NCBI GenBank assembly: GCA_963850995.1
Contig: CAWKNQ010000019.1
Span: 109,636 to 173,635, forward strand
Reading direction: 5' to 3'
DNA: 64,000 nt
DNA from: Gaiellasilicea sp963850995
Lineage (GTDB): Bacteria > Actinomycetota > Thermoleophilia > Gaiellales > Gaiellaceae
The position numbers were made by a program, and so were the translations under genes. The notes below the pieces were generated by a model. The model searched no databases. It had not been told where the DNA came from and was given only the letters and a program-made list of their open reading frames with translations. Positions 17,398 to 26,262 of the stretch are shown piece after piece (position 1 is the first letter of the stretch; each line of letters begins with the position of its first letter).

Positions 17398-18264
17398 CTA
17401 CTTGCGCGCGGCCGCCTTCTTGCGCGGCCGCGCAGCGGACTTCGCCGAGGCTTTCGCGGCCGGCTCCTTGGCCTGCTTCGCGTCCTCGACACTGCGGCGA
17501 AGCGCCTCCATCAGGTCGATCACGGGCGCGTCCTCCTCCGCGGGCTCCGGCGCGGTGATCTCCTCGCCGGCCAGCTTCGCCTCGAGCAGCGTGCGCAGGT
17601 CGCGCCGGTAGTCGCTCTGCAGCTCCTTCGGGTCGAAGTCGCCCGCGAGACTCTCGATCACCTGCTGCGCAAGCTCGAGCTCCGGCCCCTTGACCGCGGT
17701 CTCGTCGACCGCCTCCTCGATCTCGGCCTGCGAGTAGACGTCGGCGGAGAGGAAGAGCGTCTCCAGCGCGAGCGCCTCGCCTTTCGGGCGGATCAGGCAC
17801 AGCTTCTCGCGCCCCTGCTGGACGAAGCGGCCCATCGCCGCCATCCGGGTCTCGCGCATCGCGTTCAGGAGCAGCACATAGGGCCGCCGGGCTGCGGGCG
17901 CCTGCGCAGGAACGAGGAAGTAGGTGCGATCGAAGAAGATCGGGTCGACGTCGGACGCGTCGACGAAACGGTTGATCTCGATCGAGCGCGAGTCGTCGTG
18001 CGCGTTCAGCGCCTCCAGCTCCTCGTCCTCGACGAGCACGAACTGTCCCTTCGCCACCTCCCAGCCCTTCACGATCTCGTCGGGCCCGAGGTCGCGCTCG
18101 TGCACGGGACAGAATCGCTTCTGCTTGATCGGGGTGCCGCACTCCCGGTGCAGGAGGCGGAAGGAGATGTCGGACGAGCGTGCAGCGGGCTTCGTCGCCG
18201 GGGCGAGCCCGACGGGGATCGAGACGAGGCCGAAGCTGATCGAGCCGTTCCAGGTCGTGCGCAT
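17398..18264 (-). CDS. ku: Ku, non-homologous end-joining protein
   Basis: Bacterial Ku forms a homodimeric ring on DNA double-strand ends and recruits LigD. The Ku core is complete, from TWNGSISFGLVSIPVG through CPVHERDLGPDEIVKGWE to the C-terminal ALRRSVEDAKQ region, followed by a lysine/alanine-rich tail (KASAKSAARPRKKAAARK) of the kind that aids DNA binding in other bacteria. I chose the ATG at 18264 (288 aa) because the family starts at this point and GAAGG lies just upstream. No ligD is present in the window. Confidence 0.92.
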   Translation of the reverse strand: MRTTWNGSISFGLVSIPVGLAPATKPAARSSDISFRLLHRECGTPIKQKRFCPVHERDLGPDEIVKGWEVAKGQFVLVEDEELEALNAHDDSRSIEINRFVDASDVDPIFFDRTYFLVPAQAPAARRPYVLLLNAMRETRMAAMGRFVQQGREKLCLIRPKGEALALETLFLSADVYSQAEIEEAVDETAVKGPELELAQQVIESLAGDFDPKELQSDYRRDLRTLLEAKLAGEEITAPEPAEEDAPVIDLMEALRRSVEDAKQAKEPAAKASAKSAARPRKKAAARK

Positions 18265-18337
18265 CTGTACCTTCAGTCTAGAGGGACCAACCGATTCGCC
18301 CTTCCCGGCAGCATCCCTTCTCCGTAAAGTCTGACCC

Positions 18338-20131
18338 GTGACACAAGAGAAACGCACAATCGAGCGCCTGTGGCGCGACGCGGTCGCGGCCGGCCGGACG
18401 ACGCCCGCCTACCTCGTCCCGCACGGCGACCACTGGCACGAGCTCTCCTGGGCGGAGGCGAACGATCGGGTCGAGGCGTATGCGAACGGGCTGCTCTCGC
18501 TCGGCGTGCGCAAGGGCGACGCCTTCTCGATGCTGGCGACGAACCGCGTCGAGTGGGCGCTCTTCGACTTCGCGCTCGGCTCGATCGGCGCGATCGCCGC
18601 CCCGATCTACGCGAACAGCTCCGCGAAGGACGCGAGCTACATCGTCGACCACTCGGAGTCGATCGGGATCCTCTGCGAGGACGAGGTCCAGCGCGCCAAG
18701 CTCGACGAGGTGCCCGGCGGGATCCCGCGTCTCCAGCACGTGCTCACCTTCGCCGATCTCGACGATCTCGCCGCCCGCGGGCGCGTCTATGCGGCCGAGC
18801 ACCCTGACGCGCTGCGCGAGGCGCGCGAGGCGATCGAGGAGGACGATCTCTTCACCTACATCTACACCTCGGGAACCACCGGCCCGCCGAAGGGGTGCAT
18901 GATCTCGCACCGCAACTACTACGCGATGGTCGCGGTCGTCGACGAGCTGCCGCGCTTCACCGGGCCGGACGACACGATGCTCCTCTACCTCCCGCTCGCC
19001 CACAACTTCGGCCGGCTGATGCACCTCTCCGGTCCATATGTGGGCTACGCGATCGCGTTCCTGGCCGACCCGCTGCAGGCCGCGGCGGCACTCCCGGCCG
19101 TGCGTCCGACCGTCTTCCCGAGCGTGCCCCGCGTCTACGAGAAGGTCCACACCGCAGTCGTGGCGAGGTTCGACGAGGCGACCGGAGCTCGCCGCAAGCT
19201 GGTGGACTGGGCCCTCGACGTCGGCGGGCGTGCGAGCGCGCTGAAGCGCGCCGGAAAGCCTGTCCCGCGCGGTCTCGCCGCGCAGTACCGGCTCGCCGAC
19301 AAGCTCGTCTACGGCAAGGTCAAGGAACGGCTCGGCGGGCGGATTCGCCTCGCGATCTCGGGCGGCGCCCCGCTCTCAGCGGAGATCGCGGAGTTCTTCC
19401 ACGCAATCGACATCCTCCTGATCGAGGGCTACGGCCTCACCGAGTGCACGACTGCGGCGTCCACGAACACCCACGAGGCCTACCGCTTCGGCACCGTCGG
19501 CCGGCCGTTGCCGGGCACGGAGGTGAAGCTCGCGGAGGACGGCGAGCTGCTCCTGCGCAGCGAGACCGTCTTCCAGGGCTACTTCAAGGACCCGGAGGCG
19601 ACAGCCGAGGTGCTCGACGAGGACGGCTGGCTGCGGACGGGCGACATCGCCGAGATCGACGAGGACGGCTTCATCACGATCACCGACCGCAAGAAGGACA
19701 TCATCGTCACCGCCGGCGGCAAGAACGTGGCGCCGCAGAACCTCGAGAACGACCTGAAGACGTCCAAGTACGTGTCGCAGGCGCTTGTTGTCGGCGACCG
19801 CCAGCCGTACATCGCGGCGCTGATCACGCTCGACCCGGAGGAGCTGCCCAAGTGGGCGGCCGAGCGCGGCCTCGAGGGCGGAGTCGAGGAGCTTGCCCGC
19901 AGCGAGGAGGTGCGCGAGCTGATCCAGGGCGTCGTCGACGAGGTCAACGCCGACCGCTCACGCTACGAGCAGATCAAGCGCTTCGTCGTCCTCCCGCGCG
20001 ATTTCACGATGGAGCACGACGAGCTGACGCCGACGCTGAAGCTGAAGCGGCGCGTCGTCGCGCAGCACTTCGGCACGGAGCTCGACGAGCTCTACGCCGG
20101 CGAGACGCTGAACCAGGCAGCCGGGGTCTAG
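18338..20131 (+). CDS. Long-chain fatty-acid-CoA ligase (FadD15-like)
   Basis: This 597-residue AMP-forming synthetase activates fatty acids to acyl-CoA via acyl-adenylate. Motifs: ATP-binding TYIYTSGTTGPPKG, GYGLTECT, the hinge TGDIAEIDEDG, and the C-terminal catalytic lysine region TDRKKDIIVTAGGKN. Overall organisation matches the long-chain branch found in actinobacteria and plants. The GTG start is 7 nt after a TAAAGT box (leaderless). Directly after the stop codon begins a 161-nt hairpin element shared with the ribosomal operons. It probably feeds the acyl-CoA dehydrogenases elsewhere in the window. Confidence 0.9.
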   Translation: MTQEKRTIERLWRDAVAAGRTTPAYLVPHGDHWHELSWAEANDRVEAYANGLLSLGVRKGDAFSMLATNRVEWALFDFALGSIGAIAAPIYANSSAKDASYIVDHSESIGILCEDEVQRAKLDEVPGGIPRLQHVLTFADLDDLAARGRVYAAEHPDALREAREAIEEDDLFTYIYTSGTTGPPKGCMISHRNYYAMVAVVDELPRFTGPDDTMLLYLPLAHNFGRLMHLSGPYVGYAIAFLADPLQAAAALPAVRPTVFPSVPRVYEKVHTAVVARFDEATGARRKLVDWALDVGGRASALKRAGKPVPRGLAAQYRLADKLVYGKVKERLGGRIRLAISGGAPLSAEIAEFFHAIDILLIEGYGLTECTTAASTNTHEAYRFGTVGRPLPGTEVKLAEDGELLLRSETVFQGYFKDPEATAEVLDEDGWLRTGDIAEIDEDGFITITDRKKDIIVTAGGKNVAPQNLENDLKTSKYVSQALVVGDRQPYIAALITLDPEELPKWAAERGLEGGVEELARSEEVRELIQGVVDEVNADRSRYEQIKRFVVLPRDFTMEHDELTPTLKLKRRVVAQHFGTELDELYAGETLNQAAGV

Positions 20132-20291
20132 AGCTTCTAACGTAATGACGCCTCGTCGCCGGGGTGTGCTGGGCGGTGCGAGGCAAGGACGCAGGGAGCG
20201 TCGATATGCGGGCATATCGGCGCGACTGAGGACGCAGCATCGCGCCGTCCAGCGCGCCCCGGCGACTCGAGCTTCATTGCGTTAGGAGCTC
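20131..20291 (+). repeat. Core-conserved giant hairpin element, copy 1
   Basis: The whole gap between the fadD and hisA stop codons folds back on itself. The outer arm pairs 20131-20148 with 20274-20291 (18 bp, two G.T); the next pairs 20155-20181 with 20240-20266 (27 bp, four G.T). The conserved core follows: left strand 20182-20200 (ends GGACGCAGGGAGCG), stem TCGATATG/CATATCGG around loop CGGG, right strand 20221-20235 (CGCGACTGAGGACGC). Core sequence and layout recur at 38378, 42648 and 48216 with unrelated arms. All imperfect arm pairs are G.T on the plus strand. Function unknown. Confidence 0.75.
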
Positions 20292-21005
20292 TTAGACTCC
20301 CGCCGCCTCGGCGAGCGTGAAACGCCCGCGCCAGAGCGCGCTGCCGGCGACGGCGCCCTCGCAGCCGAGCTCGCGCACAGCCCGCAGGTCGTCGAGCGAG
20401 GCGATTCCCCCGGCCGCGATCACGGGCAGGCTGGACGCCGCGAGCACGCGCTCGAGCAGCTCGAGGTCGGGCCCGGCGAGCGTGCCGTCGCGCCGCGTGC
20501 TCGTCACGAGCAGCCGTTGCACTCCGGCGTCGGCGCAGGCTGCAGCGAGCTGCTCCGCCGAGACCGTCGACGCCCGTGTCCAGCCCTCGACGGCGACGAA
20601 GCCGTCGCGAACGTCGACGGCGACCGCAAGCTGCGAGCCGAAGCGAGCGACGGCGGCGCGCAGGAACCCGGGCTCGAGCGCGGCCGTCCCCACCAGCACG
20701 CGGGCGGCGCCGACGTCGAGGGCCGCCCGTACCGCATCGAGGTCGCGGAGCCCGCCGCCGACCTGAACCGGCGGGCCGATTGCGGCGATCTTCCCGACGA
20801 GGTCGAGCGACGATCTCGACGAGAACGCCCCGTCGAGGTCGACGAGATGCAGCCAGGCCGCACCGTCGTCGCGGAAACGGGTCGCCGCGGCGACGGGATC
20901 TCCGCCCTCCACCGTCACGCGGGCGCGCACGCCCTGCTCCAGGCGGACGACGCGCCCTTCGAGCACGTCGATCGCCGGGTAGACTGTGAAGTCTTGTGTT
21001 AGCAC
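20292..21005 (-). CDS. hisA: HisA, ProFAR isomerase (possibly PriA-type)
   Basis: The 237-residue (beta/alpha)8 barrel converts ProFAR to PRFAR in histidine synthesis. Catalytic residues are in YPAIDVLEGRVV (Asp near residue 12) and TSTRRDGTLAGPD (second Asp); phosphate loops are QVGGGLRD and AAGGIAS. Many actinobacteria use a dual-substrate version, PriA, that also serves tryptophan synthesis; I cannot separate the two here. The start GTG at 21005 lies inside the palindrome at 20998-21019, so this gene is probably controlled together with the divergent regulator-hisG operon. Confidence 0.9.
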   Translation of the reverse strand: MLTQDFTVYPAIDVLEGRVVRLEQGVRARVTVEGGDPVAAATRFRDDGAAWLHLVDLDGAFSSRSSLDLVGKIAAIGPPVQVGGGLRDLDAVRAALDVGAARVLVGTAALEPGFLRAAVARFGSQLAVAVDVRDGFVAVEGWTRASTVSAEQLAAACADAGVQRLLVTSTRRDGTLAGPDLELLERVLAASSLPVIAAGGIASLDDLRAVRELGCEGAVAGSALWRGRFTLAEAAGV

Positions 21006-21019
21006 GCTAGCATGCTAAC
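20998..21019. promoter_or_regulatory. Operator palindrome for the TrpR/YerC-like regulator
   Basis: The 22-bp site has half-sites GTTAGCACGCT and AGCATGCTAAC; it is symmetric except for one mismatched pair and is centred on GCTAGC. It covers the hisA start codon on one strand and abuts the regulator's ATG (21020) on the other. It can also be read as three 8-bp direct repeats (TAGCACGC, TAGCATGC, TAACATGC). The CTAG centre recalls half-sites of E. coli TrpR operators. Confidence 0.65.
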
Positions 21020-21346
21020 ATGCTGCCACCGATGACCGTTACCGGCGAAACCCCGCGTGCAGTCGAGCCCCTACCGGGGCTCGACGAGCTCGCCGACGCG
21101 ATCCTCAGCCTGCGCACGCGCGACGAGGTGCAGCGCTTCCTGCGCGACCTCTGCACGCTCCCGGAGCTGCAGGCGCTGACACATCGCTGGCAGACGGCGC
21201 GCCTGCTCGAGGAGCACGTGCCGTACCTCGAGATCGCCGAGCGCGTGCCGACGAGCACCGCGACGGTGACCCGGGTCGCCCAGTGGCTGTGGCACGGCAC
21301 CGGCGGCTACCGCACGGCGCTCGAGCGAGTAGGGCGCAAGCGCTAG
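21020..21346 (+). CDS. TrpR/YerC-like transcriptional regulator
   Basis: This 108-residue all-helical protein of the YerC/TrpR-like family has the helix-turn-helix EIAERVPTSTATVTRVAQWL. Members are often found beside histidine genes in Gram-positive bacteria, and this one opens the his operon, so it is the likely repressor of this locus; the effector is unknown. Starts at 21020 and 21032 are both possible; the first abuts the 22-bp palindrome. The stop TAG overlaps the hisG GTG by one base. Confidence 0.82.
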   Translation: MLPPMTVTGETPRAVEPLPGLDELADAILSLRTRDEVQRFLRDLCTLPELQALTHRWQTARLLEEHVPYLEIAERVPTSTATVTRVAQWLWHGTGGYRTALERVGRKR

Positions 21347-22242
21347 TGCTAGTGGCCACGAACGGTTTCACCCGCGCCGGCGCAAACGGCCGGCTCACGG
21401 TCGCAGTCCCGTCCAGGGGACGCATGTCCGAGCCCGCGCTCCGGCTCTGTGCGGACGCCGGCCTGCGCTTCGAGGCGACCGACCGCGCGCTCCTCGTTCC
21501 CTGTGTCAACGCACCGGTCGACCTGATGCTCGTGCGGGCGCACGACATCCCGGAGTACGTCCAGGACCGCGTCGTCGATCTCGGCATTACCGGCGCCAAC
21601 CTCGTCGCCGAGACGGCGAAGGACATCTTGACGCTCGCGGAGCTGGGCTTCGCGCGCTGCACCTTGCAGGCGGCGGTTCCGGAGGACGCGCCGCAGCAGG
21701 AGCTGGCGGCGCTCGACGGGCTCCGCGTCGCGACTGCGTACCCCGTCACGACGCGAGCGTGCCTCGAGCGCCTCGGCATCGCCGCGGAGCTCGTGACCGT
21801 GTCCGGCGCTGTCGAGGCCGCCCCCCGCCTCGGGCTCTCCGACGCGATCGTCGATCTCGTCTCGACGGGCTCGACTGCGAGCGCGAACGGGCTGCGGCTC
21901 GTCGGGACGCTGCTCGAGTCGCAGGCGGTGCTCGTCGGCTCCCACGCCTCGCTCGAGGCAAAGCGCGAGCTCGTCGAGCGGCTCGAGCTGATGCTCACGG
22001 GCGTCGTCGCCGGCCGGCGTCGGCGCTACCTGATGATGAACGCCCCCGAGACCGCGCTGCCGGCCGTCCTTGCAGTGCTGCCGAGCATGGGCGCTCCTTC
22101 CGTGATCCCCCTCGCCGCAGAGGGCCAGATCGCGGTGCACTCGGCCGTCGACGTCGACGAGCTCTGGAACCTGCTCTCGCCGCTGAAGGCGGCCGGCGCG
22201 TCGTCGATCCTCGTCCTGCCCGTCGAACGGCTCGTCCCGTGA
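21346..22242 (+). CDS. hisG: HisG, ATP phosphoribosyltransferase
   Basis: HisG catalyses the first step of histidine synthesis, PRPP + ATP to phosphoribosyl-ATP, and is the usual feedback target. Motifs: LTVAVPSRGRM, DLGITGANLV, VATAYPVTTR, the PRPP loop DLVSTGSTASANGL, and a C-terminal regulatory domain (RRRYLMMNAPE to SSILVLPVERL), so it is the long, HisZ-independent form (298 aa). The GTG at 21346 overlaps the regulator's stop and has an AGGGCG upstream; a second GTG at 21352 is possible. It overlaps hisD in a GTGA. Confidence 0.92.
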   Translation: MLVATNGFTRAGANGRLTVAVPSRGRMSEPALRLCADAGLRFEATDRALLVPCVNAPVDLMLVRAHDIPEYVQDRVVDLGITGANLVAETAKDILTLAELGFARCTLQAAVPEDAPQQELAALDGLRVATAYPVTTRACLERLGIAAELVTVSGAVEAAPRLGLSDAIVDLVSTGSTASANGLRLVGTLLESQAVLVGSHASLEAKRELVERLELMLTGVVAGRRRRYLMMNAPETALPAVLAVLPSMGAPSVIPLAAEGQIAVHSAVDVDELWNLLSPLKAAGASSILVLPVERLVP

Positions 22243-23381
22243 GAGGTGCAGGGCTCGAGGCGGTGCTGCCACGGGTCTTGGAGATCGTCGAGGACGTCCG
22301 CGGGCGCGGCGACGAGGCACTGCTCGACTGGACCGATCGCCTGGACGGAGACCGGCCGGCGCTCCGGGTGCCCGGAGAGCGGCTCGCCGCCGCGACGCTC
22401 GACGACGACGTGCTGGCGGCCGTGCGCGAGCTGGCGCGCGCCGTCGCGGACTTCTGCCGGCCGCAGCGTCCGCCGGACACCTCGGTGGAGGCTGTACCGG
22501 GGATCCGCGCCGAGCGCCGCTGGCTGCCGCTGTCCTCGGTCGGCATCTACGTCCCCGGCGGCCGGGCGGCCTACCCGTCGTCACTCGTGATGGCGGCGGT
22601 TCCGGCGCGCGTCGCGGGCGTCGGACGGCTCGCCGTCGTGTCGCCGAAGCCCTCAGAGGCAACGCTCGCGACCGCCCGCGAGCTCGGCATCGACGAGGTC
22701 TACGCGGTCGGCGGGGCGCAGGCCGTGGCCGCGCTTGCGTACGGAACCGAGACGATCGCGCCCGTCGACAAGATCGTCGGTCCAGGCAACCGCTTCGTCA
22801 CGGCGGCGAAGCTCCTCGTCTCGGGCAGCGTCGCGATCGACCTGCCGGCCGGGCCGAGCGAGGTCGTGGTGATCGCCGACTCGTCGGCCGACGCGAATCA
22901 GTGTGCAGCGGGGCTGCTGGCGCAGGCCGAGCACGGTCCGGACAGCGAGGCGATGCTCCTCAGCCTCGATCCGGCCCTGACGACGGCGGTGGCCGCGCTC
23001 GTCGCCGGGCACGCCAACGTGGTCGTGGAGGACGTGCCGTCGTTGGACGAGGCGCTCGTCCGCTCGGAGGCCTACGCCCCAGAGCACCTCGAGCTCTGGG
23101 TCGACCGGGCGGCCGACGTCGCCGCCCGAGTCCGCAACGCGGGCACGGTCTTCGTCCGCACCTCGGCCGTCGTCGGCGACTACGCCGCGGGCGCCACCCA
23201 CGTCCTGCCGACAGGCGGCCTCGCCCGAGGCTGCGGCGGCCTCGGGCTCGAGGTGTTCCTCAAGCCCGTCCAGTTCGTCCACGCGAGCCCGGATGGGCTC
23301 GAGCAGGCACGCAGGATCGCGTTGCCGCTTGCCCGCGTCGAGGGACTGCCGCTGCACGCGGCCGCCCTGGAACCGCGATGA
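22239..23381 (+). CDS. hisD: HisD, histidinol dehydrogenase
   Basis: HisD oxidises L-histidinol to histidine in two NAD-dependent steps. Conserved blocks: IVGPGNRFVTAAK, LPAGPSE, AEHGPDSEA (zinc/catalytic Glu-His), YAPEHLEL and GDYAAGATHVLPT. At 380 residues it lacks roughly 30-50 residues at the N-terminus compared with usual HisD; the GTG at 22239 overlaps the hisG stop and is the only well-placed start, so the short N-terminus seems real. The stop overlaps the hisC ATG (ATGA), indicating translational coupling. Confidence 0.9.
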   Translation: MRGAGLEAVLPRVLEIVEDVRGRGDEALLDWTDRLDGDRPALRVPGERLAAATLDDDVLAAVRELARAVADFCRPQRPPDTSVEAVPGIRAERRWLPLSSVGIYVPGGRAAYPSSLVMAAVPARVAGVGRLAVVSPKPSEATLATARELGIDEVYAVGGAQAVAALAYGTETIAPVDKIVGPGNRFVTAAKLLVSGSVAIDLPAGPSEVVVIADSSADANQCAAGLLAQAEHGPDSEAMLLSLDPALTTAVAALVAGHANVVVEDVPSLDEALVRSEAYAPEHLELWVDRAADVAARVRNAGTVFVRTSAVVGDYAAGATHVLPTGGLARGCGGLGLEVFLKPVQFVHASPDGLEQARRIALPLARVEGLPLHAAALEPR

Positions 23382-24947
23382 TCGCGCGCTCTCTCCCGGA
23401 CGGCTTCCGAGCGTACGCGTGGGCGCCGAGCTCGGCCGAGGTGGCGGCACGGCACGGGCTTCCTCCCGAGCAGATCCTCCGCTTCGACCAGAACACGCCG
23501 CCGCTGCCCGGCGTGCCGCAGGTGCCGCTCGCATCGAGCTTCGCGCGGCTGAACGAGTACCCGGACGGGTCCTATGCCGAGCTGCGGGTCGCCGCCGCCG
23601 CCTACTGCGGCGTGCGATCCGGATCGGATCGTCGTCGGCGCGGGAGCCGACGAGCTGATCGCGATCTGCGCGCGCACGTATCTCGGTCCCGGCCGGGTCG
23701 CTGCGATCTCGCCGCCCACCTACGACCTGTACCGGCTCGTGTCGGTCGTGGAGGGGGCCGAGGTCGCGACCGAGCCGAGCGGCGCGGCGCTCATCTGGGT
23801 CTGCAACCCCAACAATCCGACCGGCGAGCTCCGCGATCCCCAAGAGATCGAGGCGCTGGCGCGCGCACATCCCGACGCCGCGATCGTGGTCGACGAGGCG
23901 TACTTCGAGTTCTCGGGAGCAAGCTGCGTCGACTCGATCGAGTCCCAGCCGAACCTGATCGTGTTGCGGACGCTCTCGAAAGCGTTCGGCTTCGCCTCGC
24001 TGCGGGTGGGATACGCGGTCGCATCCCCCGGCGTGGCGGAGCAACTCGAGCTGAGGCGGCCGCCGGCCAGCGTCTGCGGGCCGGCCGCCGCGATCGCAGC
24101 CGCGGCGCTCCGCGAGCCCCGGCTCGACGTCGATGCCACGATCGAGGAGAGGGAGCGGATGCGGGCCGCGCTGCTCGCCGCCGGCCTCGACTGCGCGGAA
24201 AGCGCGGCGAACTTCCTCTTCGTCCGCAGCGACGAGCCGCTCGGCGCAGAGCTCGAGCAGCAAGGGCTCGTCGTCCGGAGCTTCGAGGACGGCGTCCGCA
24301 TCACCGTCAGGCGTCCGCCCGAGAACGACGTCCTGCTCGTGGCACTGGGCGCCGCGGCTCGCCCACACGCGGGCCGCTCGGCTCTCGTCGTCCGGACGAC
24401 GACGGAGACGGCGCTGCGGCTGTCGCTCGAGCTGGACGGCGCGGGCCTCGCCCGGGTCGAGACCGGCATCGGCTTCCTCGACCACCTGCTCACGCTCTGC
24501 GCGTTCCACGCGGGCTTCGACCTCGAGCTACTGGCAGCGGGCGACCTCGACGTCGACGAGCACCACACGGTCGAGGACTGCCTCGCTTCGCTGGGCGAGG
24601 CGCTCGCGCGGGCACTCGGCGGACGCGAGGGCGTCGCGCGCTACGGCTCGGCCCGCGTGCCGATGGACGAGGCCATCGCAATCGCAGCCGTCGACCTCGT
24701 CCGCCGGCCGCACGCGGAGATCGAGCTCGGCTTCTCGACGCCGTACATCGGTGGGCTGGCGACGTCGCTGCTGTCACACGCGCTGGAGCGCTTCGCCGTC
24801 GAGGCGGCGCTCACGCTGCATGTCACCTCCTCCGGCCGCGACGACCATCACCTGGCCGAGGCGGCGTTCAAGGCGCTCGGGCAAGCGCTCCGCCAGGCCT
24901 GTGCCCCAGGCGGCTACGGCGTCCGCTCGACGAAGGGCGTCGCATGA
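23378..24947 (+). CDS. hisC: HisC-HisB fusion with an apparent frameshift
   Basis: The N-terminal part (MIARSLPDGFRAYAWAPSS to AELRVAAAAYCGV) is histidinol-phosphate aminotransferase HisC. At about 23612 the frame must shift by one extra base to continue DPDRIVVGAGADELI, VDEAYFEFSG and the PLP lysine TLSKAFGFASLR. The HisC part then runs without stop or new start into imidazoleglycerol-phosphate dehydratase HisB: TGIGFLDHLLTL, DEHHTVEDCLA, and SGRDDHHLAEAAFKALGQAL with its metal-binding histidines. A GTG at 24340 could restart hisB, but hisC itself has no stop. The frameshift may be a sequence error. Confidence 0.8.
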
Positions 24948-25540
24948 CCGTCGCCCTCGTCGACTACGGAGCCGGCAACCTGCGCAGCCTGTCGGCCGCG
25001 CTCGCCCGAGCAGGTGCGCAGTCGATCGTGACCACCGAGCCCGACGTCGTCGGCGAGGCGACGCTGGCGGTGATCGCGGGCGTCGGCAACGTCCAGAGCG
25101 CGGCCACAGGGTTGGCGCGCGTCGCCGACGCGCTCCGCAGACGGATCGAGCGCGGCCGGCCGACGCTCGGCATCTGCGTCGGCATGCAACTCCTGTTCGA
25201 GGCGAGCGAGGAAGGCGGACGCGGGCTCGGCATCCTGCGAGGGCCTGTGTGCAGGCTGCGCGCGCGGCGCGTGCCGCACATGGGCTGGAACACGCTCGCG
25301 CTCCTCGGACCGTCGCCGCTCCTGGACGGTCTGGACGGCGCCGATGTCTACTTCGCCCACAGCTATGCGGCGCAGCCCGAGGACGACGTGGTCGTCGCGC
25401 AGGTCGAGCACGATGCGACACCGATCGTCGCCGCGGTCGAGTGGGGCGCGGTCGCCGGCTTCCAGTTCCACCCCGAGCGGAGCGCCGCCGCCGGCGCGCG
25501 CGTGCTCGAGAACGTGCTGCGATGGTCAAGAAGCGGGTGA
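24944..25540 (+). CDS. hisH: HisH, glutaminase subunit of IGP synthase
   Basis: HisH is a class I glutamine amidotransferase that delivers ammonia to HisF. The catalytic cysteine is in LGICVGMQLLF, and the His/Glu pair is in FQFHPERS. Length (198 aa) is normal. The ATG overlaps the hisB stop (ATGA) and the 3' end overlaps hisF by 19 bp, so the two subunits are translationally coupled. The position usually reading PGVG is AGVG here (VIAGVGNVQSA), a minor departure in the oxyanion-strand region. Confidence 0.92.
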   Translation: MTVALVDYGAGNLRSLSAALARAGAQSIVTTEPDVVGEATLAVIAGVGNVQSAATGLARVADALRRRIERGRPTLGICVGMQLLFEASEEGGRGLGILRGPVCRLRARRVPHMGWNTLALLGPSPLLDGLDGADVYFAHSYAAQPEDDVVVAQVEHDATPIVAAVEWGAVAGFQFHPERSAAAGARVLENVLRWSRSG

Positions 25541-26262
25541 TCCCCTGCCTGGACGTCGCCGGCGGGCGGGTCGTCAAGGGCGTGCGGTTCGAGGAGCTGC
25601 GCGACGCGGGCGACCCGGTGGCGTTGGCGGAGAGCTACTCGGAGCTCGGTGCCGACGAGCTCGTATTTCTCGACATCACGGCCACGCTCGAAGACCGCGG
25701 CCCACTGCTCGACCTCGTCGAGCGGACGGCCGAGCGGCTCGTCGTTCCGTTCACCGTCGGCGGCGGGATCTCGGGACGCGAGCAGGCACGCGCTCTGCTC
25801 CGCGCAGGCGCCGACAAGGTCGCGGTCAACCGTGCGGCCGTCGACGAGCCGAGGCTGATCACGCGGCTCGCGGACGAGTTCGGCTCCCAGGCCGTGGTCT
25901 GCGCGATCGACGCGCTTGGAGGTGAGGTCGTCACCCACGGCGGCCGCAAGCCGCGCGGTCGAAGCGCCGTCGAGTGGGCACGTGAGGCGGTCGAGCGCGG
26001 CGCCGGCGAGCTCCTCGTCACCTCGATCGACGCCGACGGAACGCGCGCCGGCTACGACCTCGAGCTCACGCGCGCCGTCGCCGGATCGGCCGGCGTTCCG
26101 GTGATCGCGTCGGGCGGCGCGGGCGAGGCACGGCACCTCGCGGACGCCTTCGCCGCAGGTGCTGAGGGAGCGATCGTGGCCTCGATCGTGCACGAGCGGC
26201 CGCGGCGGCTGCCGGAGCTGAAGGCGGAGTTGAGGCGGGCGGGATGGCACGTCCGGATCTGA
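25522..26262 (+). CDS. hisF: HisF, cyclase subunit of IGP synthase
   Basis: This 246-residue (beta/alpha)8 barrel joins ammonia from HisH to PRFAR, giving imidazole glycerol phosphate and AICAR. Signature segments: RVIPCLDVAGGRVVKG (catalytic Asp11), PFTVGGGI, AVNRAAV, SIDADGTRAGYD (second catalytic Asp) and VIASGGAG. The ATG lies within hisH and the last codons overlap hisIE by 19 bp. Confidence 0.94.
   Translation: MVKKRVIPCLDVAGGRVVKGVRFEELRDAGDPVALAESYSELGADELVFLDITATLEDRGPLLDLVERTAERLVVPFTVGGGISGREQARALLRAGADKVAVNRAAVDEPRLITRLADEFGSQAVVCAIDALGGEVVTHGGRKPRGRSAVEWAREAVERGAGELLVTSIDADGTRAGYDLELTRAVAGSAGVPVIASGGAGEARHLADAFAAGAEGAIVASIVHERPRRLPELKAELRRAGWHVRI

Noticed and set aside
22901..25540. 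Single 879-residue plus-strand frame ending in HisH
   Set aside because: It is an accidental join: shadow of hisD, then true hisC N-terminus, then shadow of hisC/B, then true hisH. Only the named parts are real.
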